Shown in pieces: positions 7,525 through 15,450 of a DNA stretch of 32,544 bases. The stretch is from Acrasis kona. Its lineage: Eukaryota > Heterolobosea > Eutetramitea > Acrasida > Acrasidae. The translations under genes and the position numbers were made by a program. Numbering within the stretch: the first letter of the stretch is position 1; each line of letters begins with the position of its first letter. The notes beneath the pieces were generated by a model. It was not told the origin of the DNA. It saw only the letters and a list, made by a program, of their open reading frames with translations, and did no database searches. The DNA lies in assembly GCA_026419775.2 (NCBI GenBank), contig JAOPGA020001462.1:1-32544 (forward strand). The letters are read 5' to 3'.

Positions 7525-8091
7525 TTGAGTGATCTATTAAAAAATGCTTTTTTTAAAGGGTGTACAACACCGCTTTTAGCTTGGACCATATCCACTTGTT
7601 TGGAGAAGATGTCAATTTTGATGATTTACAGGATGATGATGAAGATGAAGATTCGACAGGATGATGATGAAGATGAAGATTCGAACGTACAAAGGGGGAC
7701 AAGACAACCTGGAAATTATCCAAAAAAACAATTACACTATTATTCACGCCCTACAAGACAACGTTAGTGAAGACCTACTAAACATCATTGCCTTTATTTG
7801 ACTAACAGAACGCCGACCCGAGGTAGCAACATTTATAAAGAACTTGCCGAATGTCGAAAATAAGACATCATTTTGAAAAAATCTAATTAAATTAGTTTGA
7901 TATTGTACAACAAATTAGGTTCGAACTTATCCTTAAATCTGCCGTTAGTATGATGTCAGCCGCAGACAATAATAATGAAATATTTACCAACGAAATAATG
8001 CATGGGGAGTATAAGCTATCAAAAAGTGCATGCTGTGAAAACATAAAAAAAGTGGTCATAAAACATGTTCTCACAGTACACGGGGATGCAT
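7525..8091 (+). pseudogene. Acidic ORF set, spliced or decayed, unknown
   Basis: Several coding-like blocks lie in a row: HIHLFGEDVNFDDL then DDDEDEDS (7580-7690); QPGNYPKKQLHYYSRPTRQ (to about 7760); RRPEVATFIKNLPN (7808-7850); and FDIVQQIRFELILKSAVSMM to VVIKHVLTVHGDA with TAA at 8089-8091. A possible 45-nt intron (GTTAGT...CTAACAG) joins the second and third blocks in phase, and AATTAG could be the acceptor before the fourth, but with a poor donor. A 28-bp tandem duplication (7629-7684) throws the acidic part out of frame. I read it as one small gene, probably broken. An internal start at ATG 7947-7950 would give a short ORF beginning MMSAADNNNEIF. Confidence 0.28.
7629..7684. repeat. Perfect 28-bp tandem duplication
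   Basis: The 28-bp unit CAGGATGATGATGAAG...TTCGA occurs twice without a mismatch (7629-7656 and 7657-7684). As 28 is not a multiple of three, the second copy shifts the acidic reading frame into a stop. Exact identity implies a recent replication-slippage event or an assembly artefact. Confidence 0.8.
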
Positions 8092-8280
8092 AAAGATTGT
8101 CATCAAAATCAATTACAAGCATAAATAAATTTTATTTTGTCTAACGTATGGATTTCTTCTACCGCTCAACATCTCAACACGACTAACCGATAGCGCTACT
8201 GATCAAGGTACAGAGATGACGATACCTTGTAATAGATTTTATATTAACAGTTAACAACACTAAACAGATCCACTAAGTCA
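8092..8280. other. Intergenic AT-rich stretch, no gene seen
   Basis: Between the decayed acidic ORF set and the eroded duplicate there is only AT-rich sequence with AATAAATTTTATTT (8122-8135), which fits a transcript end on either strand. No domain or RNA gene is visible. Confidence 0.35.
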
Positions 8281-8560
8281 GATGCATTGAAAGAAAAATA
8301 GGCTTGTTCACCATTCGCAGAAGTAGCTTCCAATACAATATTGTTTTGAAAGCTTATCTTCGGTGCGGTTACAATAAACAAGAACAAATCGAAGATGTGA
8401 CTTGGTGGGTGTCAACAGTAGAATCGGCGGACCTGTATTTCAGAGGTGAAGAATTCATATAGATTTTAACAGAAGCGTTACCGACAGCAGCAACTCTTGT
8501 TCCTCTACAAATTTATTCTAAAACTCAAATGTTGATTTTGGTATCCTGAATTATTAATAA
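8281..8560 (-). pseudogene. Eroded duplicate of the ORF near 400-606
   Basis: On the minus strand the words NNIVLE and short stretches around ATCAACATTTGAG...TTTGTAGAG match the ORF at 400-606 (TCCAATACAATAT at 502 and 8329; CTCTACAAAT...AATGTTGAT at 528 and 8502). The two matching blocks are about 20 bp apart in the first copy and about 165 bp apart here, so this copy carries extra sequence or the other has lost it. No long frame remains. Confidence 0.3.
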
Positions 8561-8641
8561 AAAGTGAACACATGTTTGGTGTGGGTGTTGATCAATAATA
8601 GATTTCTTGTATGAATCATAATGATGTCTTTTATTTGATAG

Positions 8642-9739
8642 TCACAATACACCCCTTCTGTAAAGAATGTGGGGACCATACTCTTCAAAGTCCTTCCTCG
8701 TCACCCAATATGAACTCTCATTCTGCAAAAACTCCGATATGATACAACCACCGATACTCGGTAACATGTCACGCTCAGGTTCAGTTCTCAGCCGTATCCC
8801 TGGCAAACTCTCGTCCAAGTCCAAAAGTAATCGTGTGTGAGTATTTTCAATCAAACTAGTTCCACCATACAATACACACACAGGGCTGGCATCATCAGAG
8901 GCACATTTATATCGCTCGGCAACTTTTGAGACCATTTCCACAATTCCATCCAGTGCTTCGTCTTTGTAAATCCCAAGCAATAATCTCTCACGACTTGTCA
9001 GTATATTGGGTCTGAATAAAACTTCAGGTACAAGGAAGCATTCTTCTCCTAAAAAAAGTGTTTGTCCATCTGGTAGTTCATACGAGAGCATGTAACCAGG
9101 ACTCGGAGCAACAAAATCTAACTTGAAGTGGCACATGGAACGAAGAATGTTGAAACACTCTTCTGTTCCGATTGAGCTATTAAGGTGAGAATTTTGTATA
9201 AGCTTGGATAAATGTTGTCCGCCTATCGGAAGAGTTTTGCATGCTTCGCTCATTACGGCGTTTTCATGGACAGGTACTATTGTTGTGCAAGAATGACCAA
9301 CTTCAATGGCGATACCAGATGTACGAGAAACGCTATAAAGAGAAAGTAAAGCACTATTTACGAACATGACTTTGTCAAGATCATCACCACACACGTTGTA
9401 TATCAAATCTAGAGAGCGGACGTTGTCACTTTTAATACCATTAAAAGGTCTATCTACCATAATGAGAGATTTGTTGGTAACTGCATCTGTTTGTGTTGGG
9501 TCTGTCCGCAAAAGATCATTCAAATATTGTTTGTATATACATTCCATAGCATCCCAATCGTTTATCCGTCCTTTCTCTACTGGTTGCACCACGTTTAATA
9601 AATCATTTAATCCAACGACAACGTTTCCAGTGAATATTTCCCCGTCTTGAGCATACCCAACCAATGTACGCTGTGGAGTTTGTTGGTCAACACCTATTCC
9701 TTTTATGGTGTATGACCCAACATCCAACACTGCATTCAT
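8642..9739 (-). CDS. Divergent actin-related protein
   Basis: A single-exon gene of 365 residues, about the length of actin, stop TGA. The order of actin-fold landmarks is kept: VLDVGSYTIKGI (phosphate loop 1), GRINDWDAMECIYKQYL, SLIMVDRPFN, VMFVNSALLSLYSVSRTSG, IAIEVGHSCTTIVPVHE (phosphate loop 2, with Glu where actin has the catalytic-site Asp), LPDGQTLFLGEECFLVPE, and VCVLYGGTSLIENTHTRLLL (adenosine site). It is too divergent for me to assign to Arp1-Arp11; the actin C-terminal KCF is absent. It may act in dynactin, Arp2/3-like or chromatin-remodelling complexes. It is the first gene of the conserved, dense half of the window. Confidence 0.85.
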   Translation of the reverse strand: MNAVLDVGSYTIKGIGVDQQTPQRTLVGYAQDGEIFTGNVVVGLNDLLNVVQPVEKGRINDWDAMECIYKQYLNDLLRTDPTQTDAVTNKSLIMVDRPFNGIKSDNVRSLDLIYNVCGDDLDKVMFVNSALLSLYSVSRTSGIAIEVGHSCTTIVPVHENAVMSEACKTLPIGGQHLSKLIQNSHLNSSIGTEECFNILRSMCHFKLDFVAPSPGYMLSYELPDGQTLFLGEECFLVPEVLFRPNILTSRERLLLGIYKDEALDGIVEMVSKVAERYKCASDDASPVCVLYGGTSLIENTHTRLLLDLDESLPGIRLRTEPERDMLPSIGGCIISEFLQNESSYWVTRKDFEEYGPHILYRRGVL

Positions 9740-9963
9740 TTGTGCCTTCGAAATAAGAGTAAAAAAATCTTTGATTACAATTCATCAAGAAAGTTTCGGC
9801 CACCGTAACGAGAACACAAGAAACGATGAGATCAATGTTAGAGGTGTTGATTTAAAGTCTACTATGTACATTAGAATACAGAAGACGAACTTTACTAACT
9901 AATTGTTCTGTTCAGAAATGGGTTATTTGAAATATTGTGCAAAATAATACTCATTATTGAACA
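9740..9963. other. Spacer between the ARP and DUF579 genes
   Basis: 224 bp that contains the promoter of the ARP gene and the 3' end of the DUF579 gene, both on the minus strand. No further gene or motif recognised. Confidence 0.4.
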
Positions 9964-10818
9964 TTAAGATTTTTTATAAAATGATTTGTTTGTAAATCTG
10001 AACCCTACCAAATCACCTAAGTTTCCAGAAATGATACCAAGATATGCTCCACCCTTCTTCAAAAGTAACTCATTCATAATTCTTTTCTCTAACGGACGAT
10101 TTACATCATGCAGAAAAACATGCACGGTATCTAATTTTCCTGAAACGATGCATCTCTCAGCCATGTCAACAGACCAATATGTAGACTCCATTCGACCTGG
10201 ATGATTGTCCTCATAACCTTGTGGAGCATCGACCAAAACCACATCCCAACATGCGTTCTGGATAGTAGAAGGTAATTTTAAAAGACTTGGTGATTTAAAG
10301 AATTTATCAGGCGATCCAAATGTATGTTGGTACTGGTCGAAGAACTGTACTTCCAGGTGTGGAAGTTTCTCCTTCACGGATCCAATCCATTCCTTCCAAT
10401 TTTCTAAAAATTGAGTCCTTCCGATTGAAATAAGGGGTGATGAAGAGACCTCTACACAATTTACGTTGTCCCAGATTGCAGAATCATGTCCCAATCCCCA
10501 AACCAGAAAGTTGTGTCTCCGATGCTTTGATTCCCATGCAGTATGTGCCGACGTTTGGACAGTTGATGCTATCCATGTTAGTTGTGGAAGGTTCAACTGC
10601 GGTGGGTTCTCCCCGTTTATGAATTCATTAATTTCGTCAAGGAACTCAATTCTACAATGGTGAGATTTATTTATGCTACGAAATTGCTGCAATGTCCAAT
10701 CAAGTTTGTTGTTGTGGGTTTTATTATCATCGTTGCGGCCGAAAGATACTATTGCGATATATGCCAGCACACAAAAACTCAGTGCGAAAATGCATAGAAA
10801 CAGGTGGATTAACTTCAT
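9964..10818 (-). CDS. DUF579 / IRX15-GXM-like methyltransferase, membrane-anchored
   Basis: 284 residues. The N-terminus MKLIHLFLCIFALSFCVLAY is a signal-anchor, so the enzyme domain should face the Golgi or ER lumen. The rest matches the plant DUF579 family (IRX15/GXMT, glucuronoxylan 4-O-methyltransferases): HNFLVWGLGHDSAIW, then GRTQFLENWKEWI, WDVVLVDAPQGYEDNHPGRM, ER, and VHVFLHDVNRPLEKRI. In plants the enzyme transfers a methyl group from S-adenosylmethionine to a glucuronosyl residue of xylan. The glycan substrate in this organism is unknown, so only a polysaccharide uronosyl methyltransferase role is suggested. The length is typical of the family. Divergently arranged with the JmjC gene, start codons 176 bp apart. 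Single exon. Confidence 0.88.
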   Translation of the reverse strand: MKLIHLFLCIFALSFCVLAYIAIVSFGRNDDNKTHNNKLDWTLQQFRSINKSHHCRIEFLDEINEFINGENPPQLNLPQLTWIASTVQTSAHTAWESKHRRHNFLVWGLGHDSAIWDNVNCVEVSSSPLISIGRTQFLENWKEWIGSVKEKLPHLEVQFFDQYQHTFGSPDKFFKSPSLLKLPSTIQNACWDVVLVDAPQGYEDNHPGRMESTYWSVDMAERCIVSGKLDTVHVFLHDVNRPLEKRIMNELLLKKGGAYLGIISGNLGDLVGFRFTNKSFYKKS

Positions 10819-10994
10819 ATAACTCTTCTATTTTTTGTGTGTTTCTTTTTGTCCAAACACAGCAACTTGATTTGATATTTCAATGTGACTTTGATGAGGA
10901 AACCAAAAGTAATTCAAAGTCGAATATATTCCTTCGTTTGCAGTAATAAATTTTGTCTACCTCATTGTAACTTTGTAACTATTGTAATGATATA

Positions 10995-12661
10995 ATGTCT
11001 GGACTCATACAGCGAACAGCGTCCCATGCTGGTGATATCGAATCACCAGAAACACCACAAGATAATTTCCCTATTTCTCGTCATGCTTTACATGAACCTG
11101 TTGGAGAGTATGTAGATGTGGTCCTAAATGATCCCGTGAAGAGGAGTCGAGTGGCGAAGCGTTTTAGAAGGTGGTTGTTTATTGAAAATAAGAATGTTGC
11201 GAGGGGTTTCATCGCTCTAGCATTTTTAATAACAATAACATCGCTATATTTCTTATTAATCAAGAAGAAATTTTCAAACGTTGATAGTAAGCACACTCTA
11301 TGTTACCTCTAACCTATCAGCTGTATTTAATGCCGACAAGAAATGTTATCGTGGAGAAGGTTCCATGCTTACTTCTACGCCAGGGTATACCGCCGTACCT
11401 ATTTGGGATGTTGACTACAACGGAGAACTGTCAACAGAGTACTTTTATAAGAATTTCATGCATCTAAGCAAACCCCTTTTGATCAAAAATTCGATTAACA
11501 ATTGGCCCGCTATCAAGTTTTGGCAAAACGATGACTATTTAAGGGAGAATTTTGGAGATCAAAGAGTAGAATTTGAACAATTGAGAAATGAAAAAAGTGG
11601 CAAATTAAAGCACAAAAAAATTACAAAACGGTTTTCAACATTCTTGAAAGATTACCAAGCAAGCGCTGACCATGGTTTCCAGTATCACCTTGATTCTGAG
11701 GTCATCTCAAGCGATCCCTACAGTACCGATTATAAAATGCCATCATTCATACCCTGTGCCGCGCAAGCAGACAAGGAGGATTTATACTTTACAGAGTTAC
11801 GCTTGGAGATGGGAAATGGTGGACAGTCCACTGTTCTTCACAATACAGATTATGATAGTGCTTATGCAGTCATCGACGGCTACAAGAAGGTGATTTTATT
11901 CCATCCAGATCAGACGAAAAACTTGTACGAAAAACTCGACTATGACAATGACGACATTAGAGTGTCCCAAGTGGACCCATCCAAACCCGACGTGAAGAAT
12001 TACCCACTGTTCCAACTAATTCCTGCGAAGGAAATATATGAGACGTTGCTAGCACCCGGAGACATTCTTTTCATACCAGCCCTATGGTTCCATCAAGTAG
12101 AGAGTACATGTAGGCATGTAAGTTTGGACATGAGATTCGATGTGAGAAACGCAAAAGACATTCACAGAGACGAAAATGACATTGACACATTGACAATGTA
12201 CGAGAAGGTTTCAAATGGAGAGAGCTCATGTGACCAGGTCAAGAAATGGGACTTTGAAATGGGCGTAAGGAGGTCGAGACGAAATGTTGGAAACAACAAG
12301 AACAAGAAGAAGGCCGAAAAACACTCCGTTCCACACGACCACATTAGCCACGTCGACCATGAAACCATTAATCAGCCCAAGAAGGAATATTTAAATAACT
12401 TGAAAAAGAAGAAGAAGGAAGTTGTTCATAAAAAGCCCGATACCAAAATTAAAAGACATACTGCTTAATGTCGACCATGAAGATATTAATCGATTAATAG
12501 AAAAGGCTGATCATAAAAAGACGCCAGATCCAAAGAAAGTTGCTCAACCAAAAGCTGACTCAAAAGTGGTAGAAAAGAAGGCTGCTCCCAAAGTTGAGCC
12601 GACTGCAAAAATAGAACCAAAAAAGATTAACAAGCAGAAAAAGAAGGTGAATATCGTGTAA
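10995..12661 (+). CDS. JmjC/cupin-8 membrane protein, iron site altered
   Basis: Exon 1 10995-11286, a 34-nt intron (11287-11320, GTAAGC...TATCAG, phase 1), exon 2 from 11321. A transmembrane anchor (GFIALAFLITITSLYFLL, residues ~71-88) precedes a cupin-8/JmjC domain like FIH and TYW5: YFYKNFMHLSKPLLIKN, TVLHNTDYDSAYAVIDGYKK, VILFHPDQ, APGDILFIPALWFHQVE. The family are Fe(II)/2-oxoglutarate hydroxylases. Aligned on GYKK, the first ligand motif HxD reads HNT, so the Asp is replaced; the distal His (12091) and the Lys are kept. The type II topology would put the domain in the lumen. A Lys-rich tail follows. The first frame stops at 12466-12468, but the +1 frame continues coding to 12659-12661. 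Removing one A near 12429-12433 joins them into a 543-residue protein, and the poly(A) signal lies after the second stop, which supports the longer form. Confidence 0.8.
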
Positions 12662-12675
12662 ACACGTCAAGCACA

Positions 12676-12722
12676 CAATTTTCAATAAATCAAATTCTAA
12701 AATCTCTGTAAAAGTATTTATT
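12676..12722. terminator. Shared 3' end of the JmjC and UFM1 genes
   Basis: The JmjC frame ends at 12661 and the UFM1 stop is 12718-12720 on the other strand. The 56-bp gap holds CAATAAATC on the plus strand. The position of this signal favours the longer JmjC reading frame. Confidence 0.45.
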
Positions 12723-13159
12723 TTTGATATCCAACCTTATCCCTAGGGATCAACCTAAGCTCAGTACCGTGCTTTAAAAATACACTTCCTGCTGTTTGCG
12801 CGGGATTTATTCCAATTCCATCATTTGTTAAGATCGCACTGGTCTCTGCGTTTACCTTGAACTAATCAGAACATTTTAGTTGAATGTGATCATAAAACGA
12901 GCTCACCTCTTCTGCTGCAAATTTCAGTACTGCAGTGAAAGGGGCGCTTTCTGGAACCTTGACTCTATTGGTATTGAGTTTATTTTATTGAATTGTGTCT
13001 TACATTCTGAAAGGTAATTTCGGATGAGAGGTTAGGATTATTTTAAATGTCACCTTGCTCTCGCTTGTGACAGTCTCAGATGTTGAACTCCTAAAGATGT
13101 TAGACAGATTGATTGAGGTCTTACATTTGAAGTAACCGTTACAAAATTCTGGTGAACCA
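12718..13159 (-). CDS. UFM1: UFM1, ubiquitin-fold modifier 1
   Basis: A small ubiquitin-like protein conjugated to lysines (for example ribosomal uL24 at the ER). The spliced minus-strand product reads [75 protein letters not shown], almost residue for residue like animal UFM1. The conjugating Gly is followed by YQK, a propeptide that UFSP proteases must remove. Exons: 13004 to about 13080, 12907-12964, 12718-12861; introns 12965-13003 (39 nt) and 12862-12906 (45 nt), both in phase. The N-terminal end is unresolved: the only ATG upstream (13157-13159) with donor GTAAGA near 13124 needs an acceptor directly before AGC AAG GTG to give SKVTF. Divergent from the SWI3-like gene, 38 bp between start codons. 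Confidence 0.92.
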
Positions 13160-13197
13160 TATTTATTAAACGTTTTTTGTCAGACCAAGCTTAGTGG
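13160..13197. promoter_or_regulatory. 38-bp bidirectional promoter region
   Basis: The likely UFM1 ATG (minus, 13159) and the SWI3-like ATG (plus, 13198) are only 38 bp apart, so both 5' UTRs and core promoters must fit here or overlap the coding exons. TATTTATTAAACG is AT-rich. Inferred from position only. Confidence 0.4.
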
Positions 13198-15432
13198 ATG
13201 ACACAGGTTGATATACCACCAATAGTTATTGTGGTTGCTCCTCCATACAGAACAGATATTGTACAGACGATAAATGCCACGCCAGAACAGAAGTTAAAGA
13301 TTTGGGAAATCATAAAGGGTGATGTTAAGACTGAGCCCGTTGTCCCCAAAAAAGTTCCAAGACGTCAGCCATCGAACTCTAAGAACAAGCCCCAATGTAG
13401 TACATTACAAGATTTGAAACATTTTAACGAAATTCTGCCAAAATTATTGGCATGTGACTGTGTAAAGGATGAAAAAAATATTACTGCTGAGACCCTCATG
13501 ACAGTAAGAGACCAAATTGTATCACTAAACAATAAGATTGGCTGCGGAGAAGACCCCTTTATGACAAAGATTCCCTACAACATGTTCGTCAGACCAGACA
13601 GCGTCTTACAGATTTTAAAGACATTCTATAACCATAAATTCGAAAACGCGAAAGAAGTCATGCTCAAGATTCGTACCTCACTTTCTGAGGGTGGTTACAT
13701 TGTGAAGAAGAAAATTCACTTTGACACATCAACGTTTAACGACCATCGAGTTGCCCAACTTAAGAACATTGTAAATCAATTATCTGACGCTGTCATCGTC
13801 GACTCCGAACACGCCACACATATAATACAAGAAAATCCAAAACATTTAGAGGAGAGCCAAATACCAGACGACTATTGCCGTACTCTAGAAGTTAACAAGG
13901 ACCACGCTCACATTCATTGGTGGTACCACCCTGATTCGTACGATGAATGGATTCCTCGCGAAGAGTTGAACGGACCCACAAGTGAAGAAGAAAAAGACAG
14001 AGGTGGCAAACCATGGATCCTACATGCAAGGTATTTGACTGATTCCAAATTTTTCAACGAGTGGACCAACGAATTAGATTATGACCTGGAAAATGTCGAA
14101 CAGGATGATGACGAAGATGACGAGGAGGAAGAGGAAGAGGAAGAGGAGGTCGACGAATCGGAGGAATGTAAAAGAATGGAGATGGACGAATCAGAGTCGG
14201 ATGATTCCGACGGTAACGACGAAGCTTATCAAGAAGTCAAGGAACACAAAAAGAGAGCTTATCGCGTCAAAAAGGCCCTAGTCAACCTAATCCCCAATAC
14301 CAATAATAGCAATAATGCAACAAGCACATCACCTCACTACCCGTCACCATCCACTTCGATAGTATTCCCCAACCAACAAACGAGCGAATCCATAAATAAA
14401 AGGTTACCACTCATGTTGGGTCGAACCAGCAAACTATTAAGCCTTGGAATAGTGGAGCCACAGAGAGAAGGATTTCACAACGAAAGATACATTTATCCCG
14501 TCGGCTTTAAAACTGAAAGAGAATTCGACTCTTACATTACCAAGGGAGAGAGGGCCACATACACGTGTGAAATTACTGATGGAGGAGACAGACCCATGTT
14601 CAAGGTGACACCAAACGACGATCCCGCTGGTTTTGTAGTTTGCGACACGCCCACTCAATGTTGGGTCGAGATCATTAAGAAGGTCAAGTTGGCCATGCAT
14701 CACAGAAAAACAATGTCTGCATCAGGTCCCATCATGTTTGGATTCGCCTCCACCGCCGTTAGATCTCTGCTCGAGAGCCTACCAGAGAGCAGACAATGTA
14801 CCAAATACATTCGCATGGAGGACGAAAAACACGAAAATGGAAGAAGATCAAGCAGCGACGCAAAACATTTGAAACCTATCCCCGTTGCATCAGAAACAAA
14901 AGAGGAACTGGATGAAAATGGTGTTCCCATCGTTAGAATTAGAAAACATAAAAGATCACATACAAGTATGTTCTCAGAAGATGAGGATAACATTATAATG
15001 GAAATGCAAAAAGTGGGAGGCCACAATGATTGGAAGAGCATAAGCAAAAAACTCGAAAACAAAACGCCTCAGCAGGTTCAGAGTCGCTGGTATAGTTGCC
15101 TCAGAAAGAAAGTAAATGGAGTTGTCGTTGTTAAAAAGGAACGAAAGGGAGTCAAGAAGGAACCCAAGAGAAGAGAGGAAGAGGAAGAAGAGGACGATGA
15201 TGATGACGAGGAAGAGGACGAAGAAGAAGAACAGGAAAATTCAACTTTGACAGCTTCGACTGGTGGTGATGCCAACGAGTCCAACACTGGAGGCAACGCT
15301 TCACAAAGTAAACTATTGTCAATGCTGATGGAAACTGCTGTACAACAAAGGAGGGAGTTGGAGAATGGGGATAGCACTGGAGAGCCACCAAAAAAGGCAA
15401 GACGGCGAGAAGAAGAAGCTGATAGTAAATAA
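13198..15432 (+). CDS. SMARCC/SWI3-like N-module with FYRN-FYRC and SANT
   Basis: 744 residues, no intron. Residues ~60-290 resemble the SMARCC/SWI3 N-terminal module: a BRCT-like stretch with VIVDSEHATHIIQ (~198), then HIHWWYHPDSYDEWIP (~238), like the WYYPDSYDTWIP of human BAF155/170, and FFNEWTNELDYD (~282). An acidic spacer follows (~300-330). Residues ~411-530 carry FYRN (RYIYPVGFKTEREFDSYI) and FYRC (YTCEITDGGDRPMFKV ... GPIMFGFASTAVRSLLESLP), typical of MLL and TBRG1. A SANT/Myb domain (~594-640: FSEDEDNIIMEMQKV, DWKSISKKL, QVQSRWYSCL) and acidic and basic tails complete it. SWIRM, which normally lies between the module and SANT, is not visible. Likely a nuclear subunit of a chromatin-remodelling or histone-modifying complex. 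Convergent with the SCYL gene, 10 bp between stops. Confidence 0.82.
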   Translation: MTQVDIPPIVIVVAPPYRTDIVQTINATPEQKLKIWEIIKGDVKTEPVVPKKVPRRQPSNSKNKPQCSTLQDLKHFNEILPKLLACDCVKDEKNITAETLMTVRDQIVSLNNKIGCGEDPFMTKIPYNMFVRPDSVLQILKTFYNHKFENAKEVMLKIRTSLSEGGYIVKKKIHFDTSTFNDHRVAQLKNIVNQLSDAVIVDSEHATHIIQENPKHLEESQIPDDYCRTLEVNKDHAHIHWWYHPDSYDEWIPREELNGPTSEEEKDRGGKPWILHARYLTDSKFFNEWTNELDYDLENVEQDDDEDDEEEEEEEEEVDESEECKRMEMDESESDDSDGNDEAYQEVKEHKKRAYRVKKALVNLIPNTNNSNNATSTSPHYPSPSTSIVFPNQQTSESINKRLPLMLGRTSKLLSLGIVEPQREGFHNERYIYPVGFKTEREFDSYITKGERATYTCEITDGGDRPMFKVTPNDDPAGFVVCDTPTQCWVEIIKKVKLAMHHRKTMSASGPIMFGFASTAVRSLLESLPESRQCTKYIRMEDEKHENGRRSSSDAKHLKPIPVASETKEELDENGVPIVRIRKHKRSHTSMFSEDEDNIIMEMQKVGGHNDWKSISKKLENKTPQQVQSRWYSCLRKKVNGVVVVKKERKGVKKEPKRREEEEEEDDDDDEEEDEEEEQENSTLTASTGGDANESNTGGNASQSKLLSMLMETAVQQRRELENGDSTGEPPKKARRREEEADSK

Positions 15433-15450
15433 AAATTTATTATTAAAAAG
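15428..15450. terminator. Overlapping convergent poly(A) signals
   Basis: AAATAAAAATTTATTATTA spans the 10-bp gap between two convergent stop codons. It gives AATAAA on the plus strand and, read on the minus strand, AATAAATTTTTA. Each transcript must therefore end inside its neighbour's 3' coding end, or the 3' UTRs are nearly absent. Confidence 0.6.
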
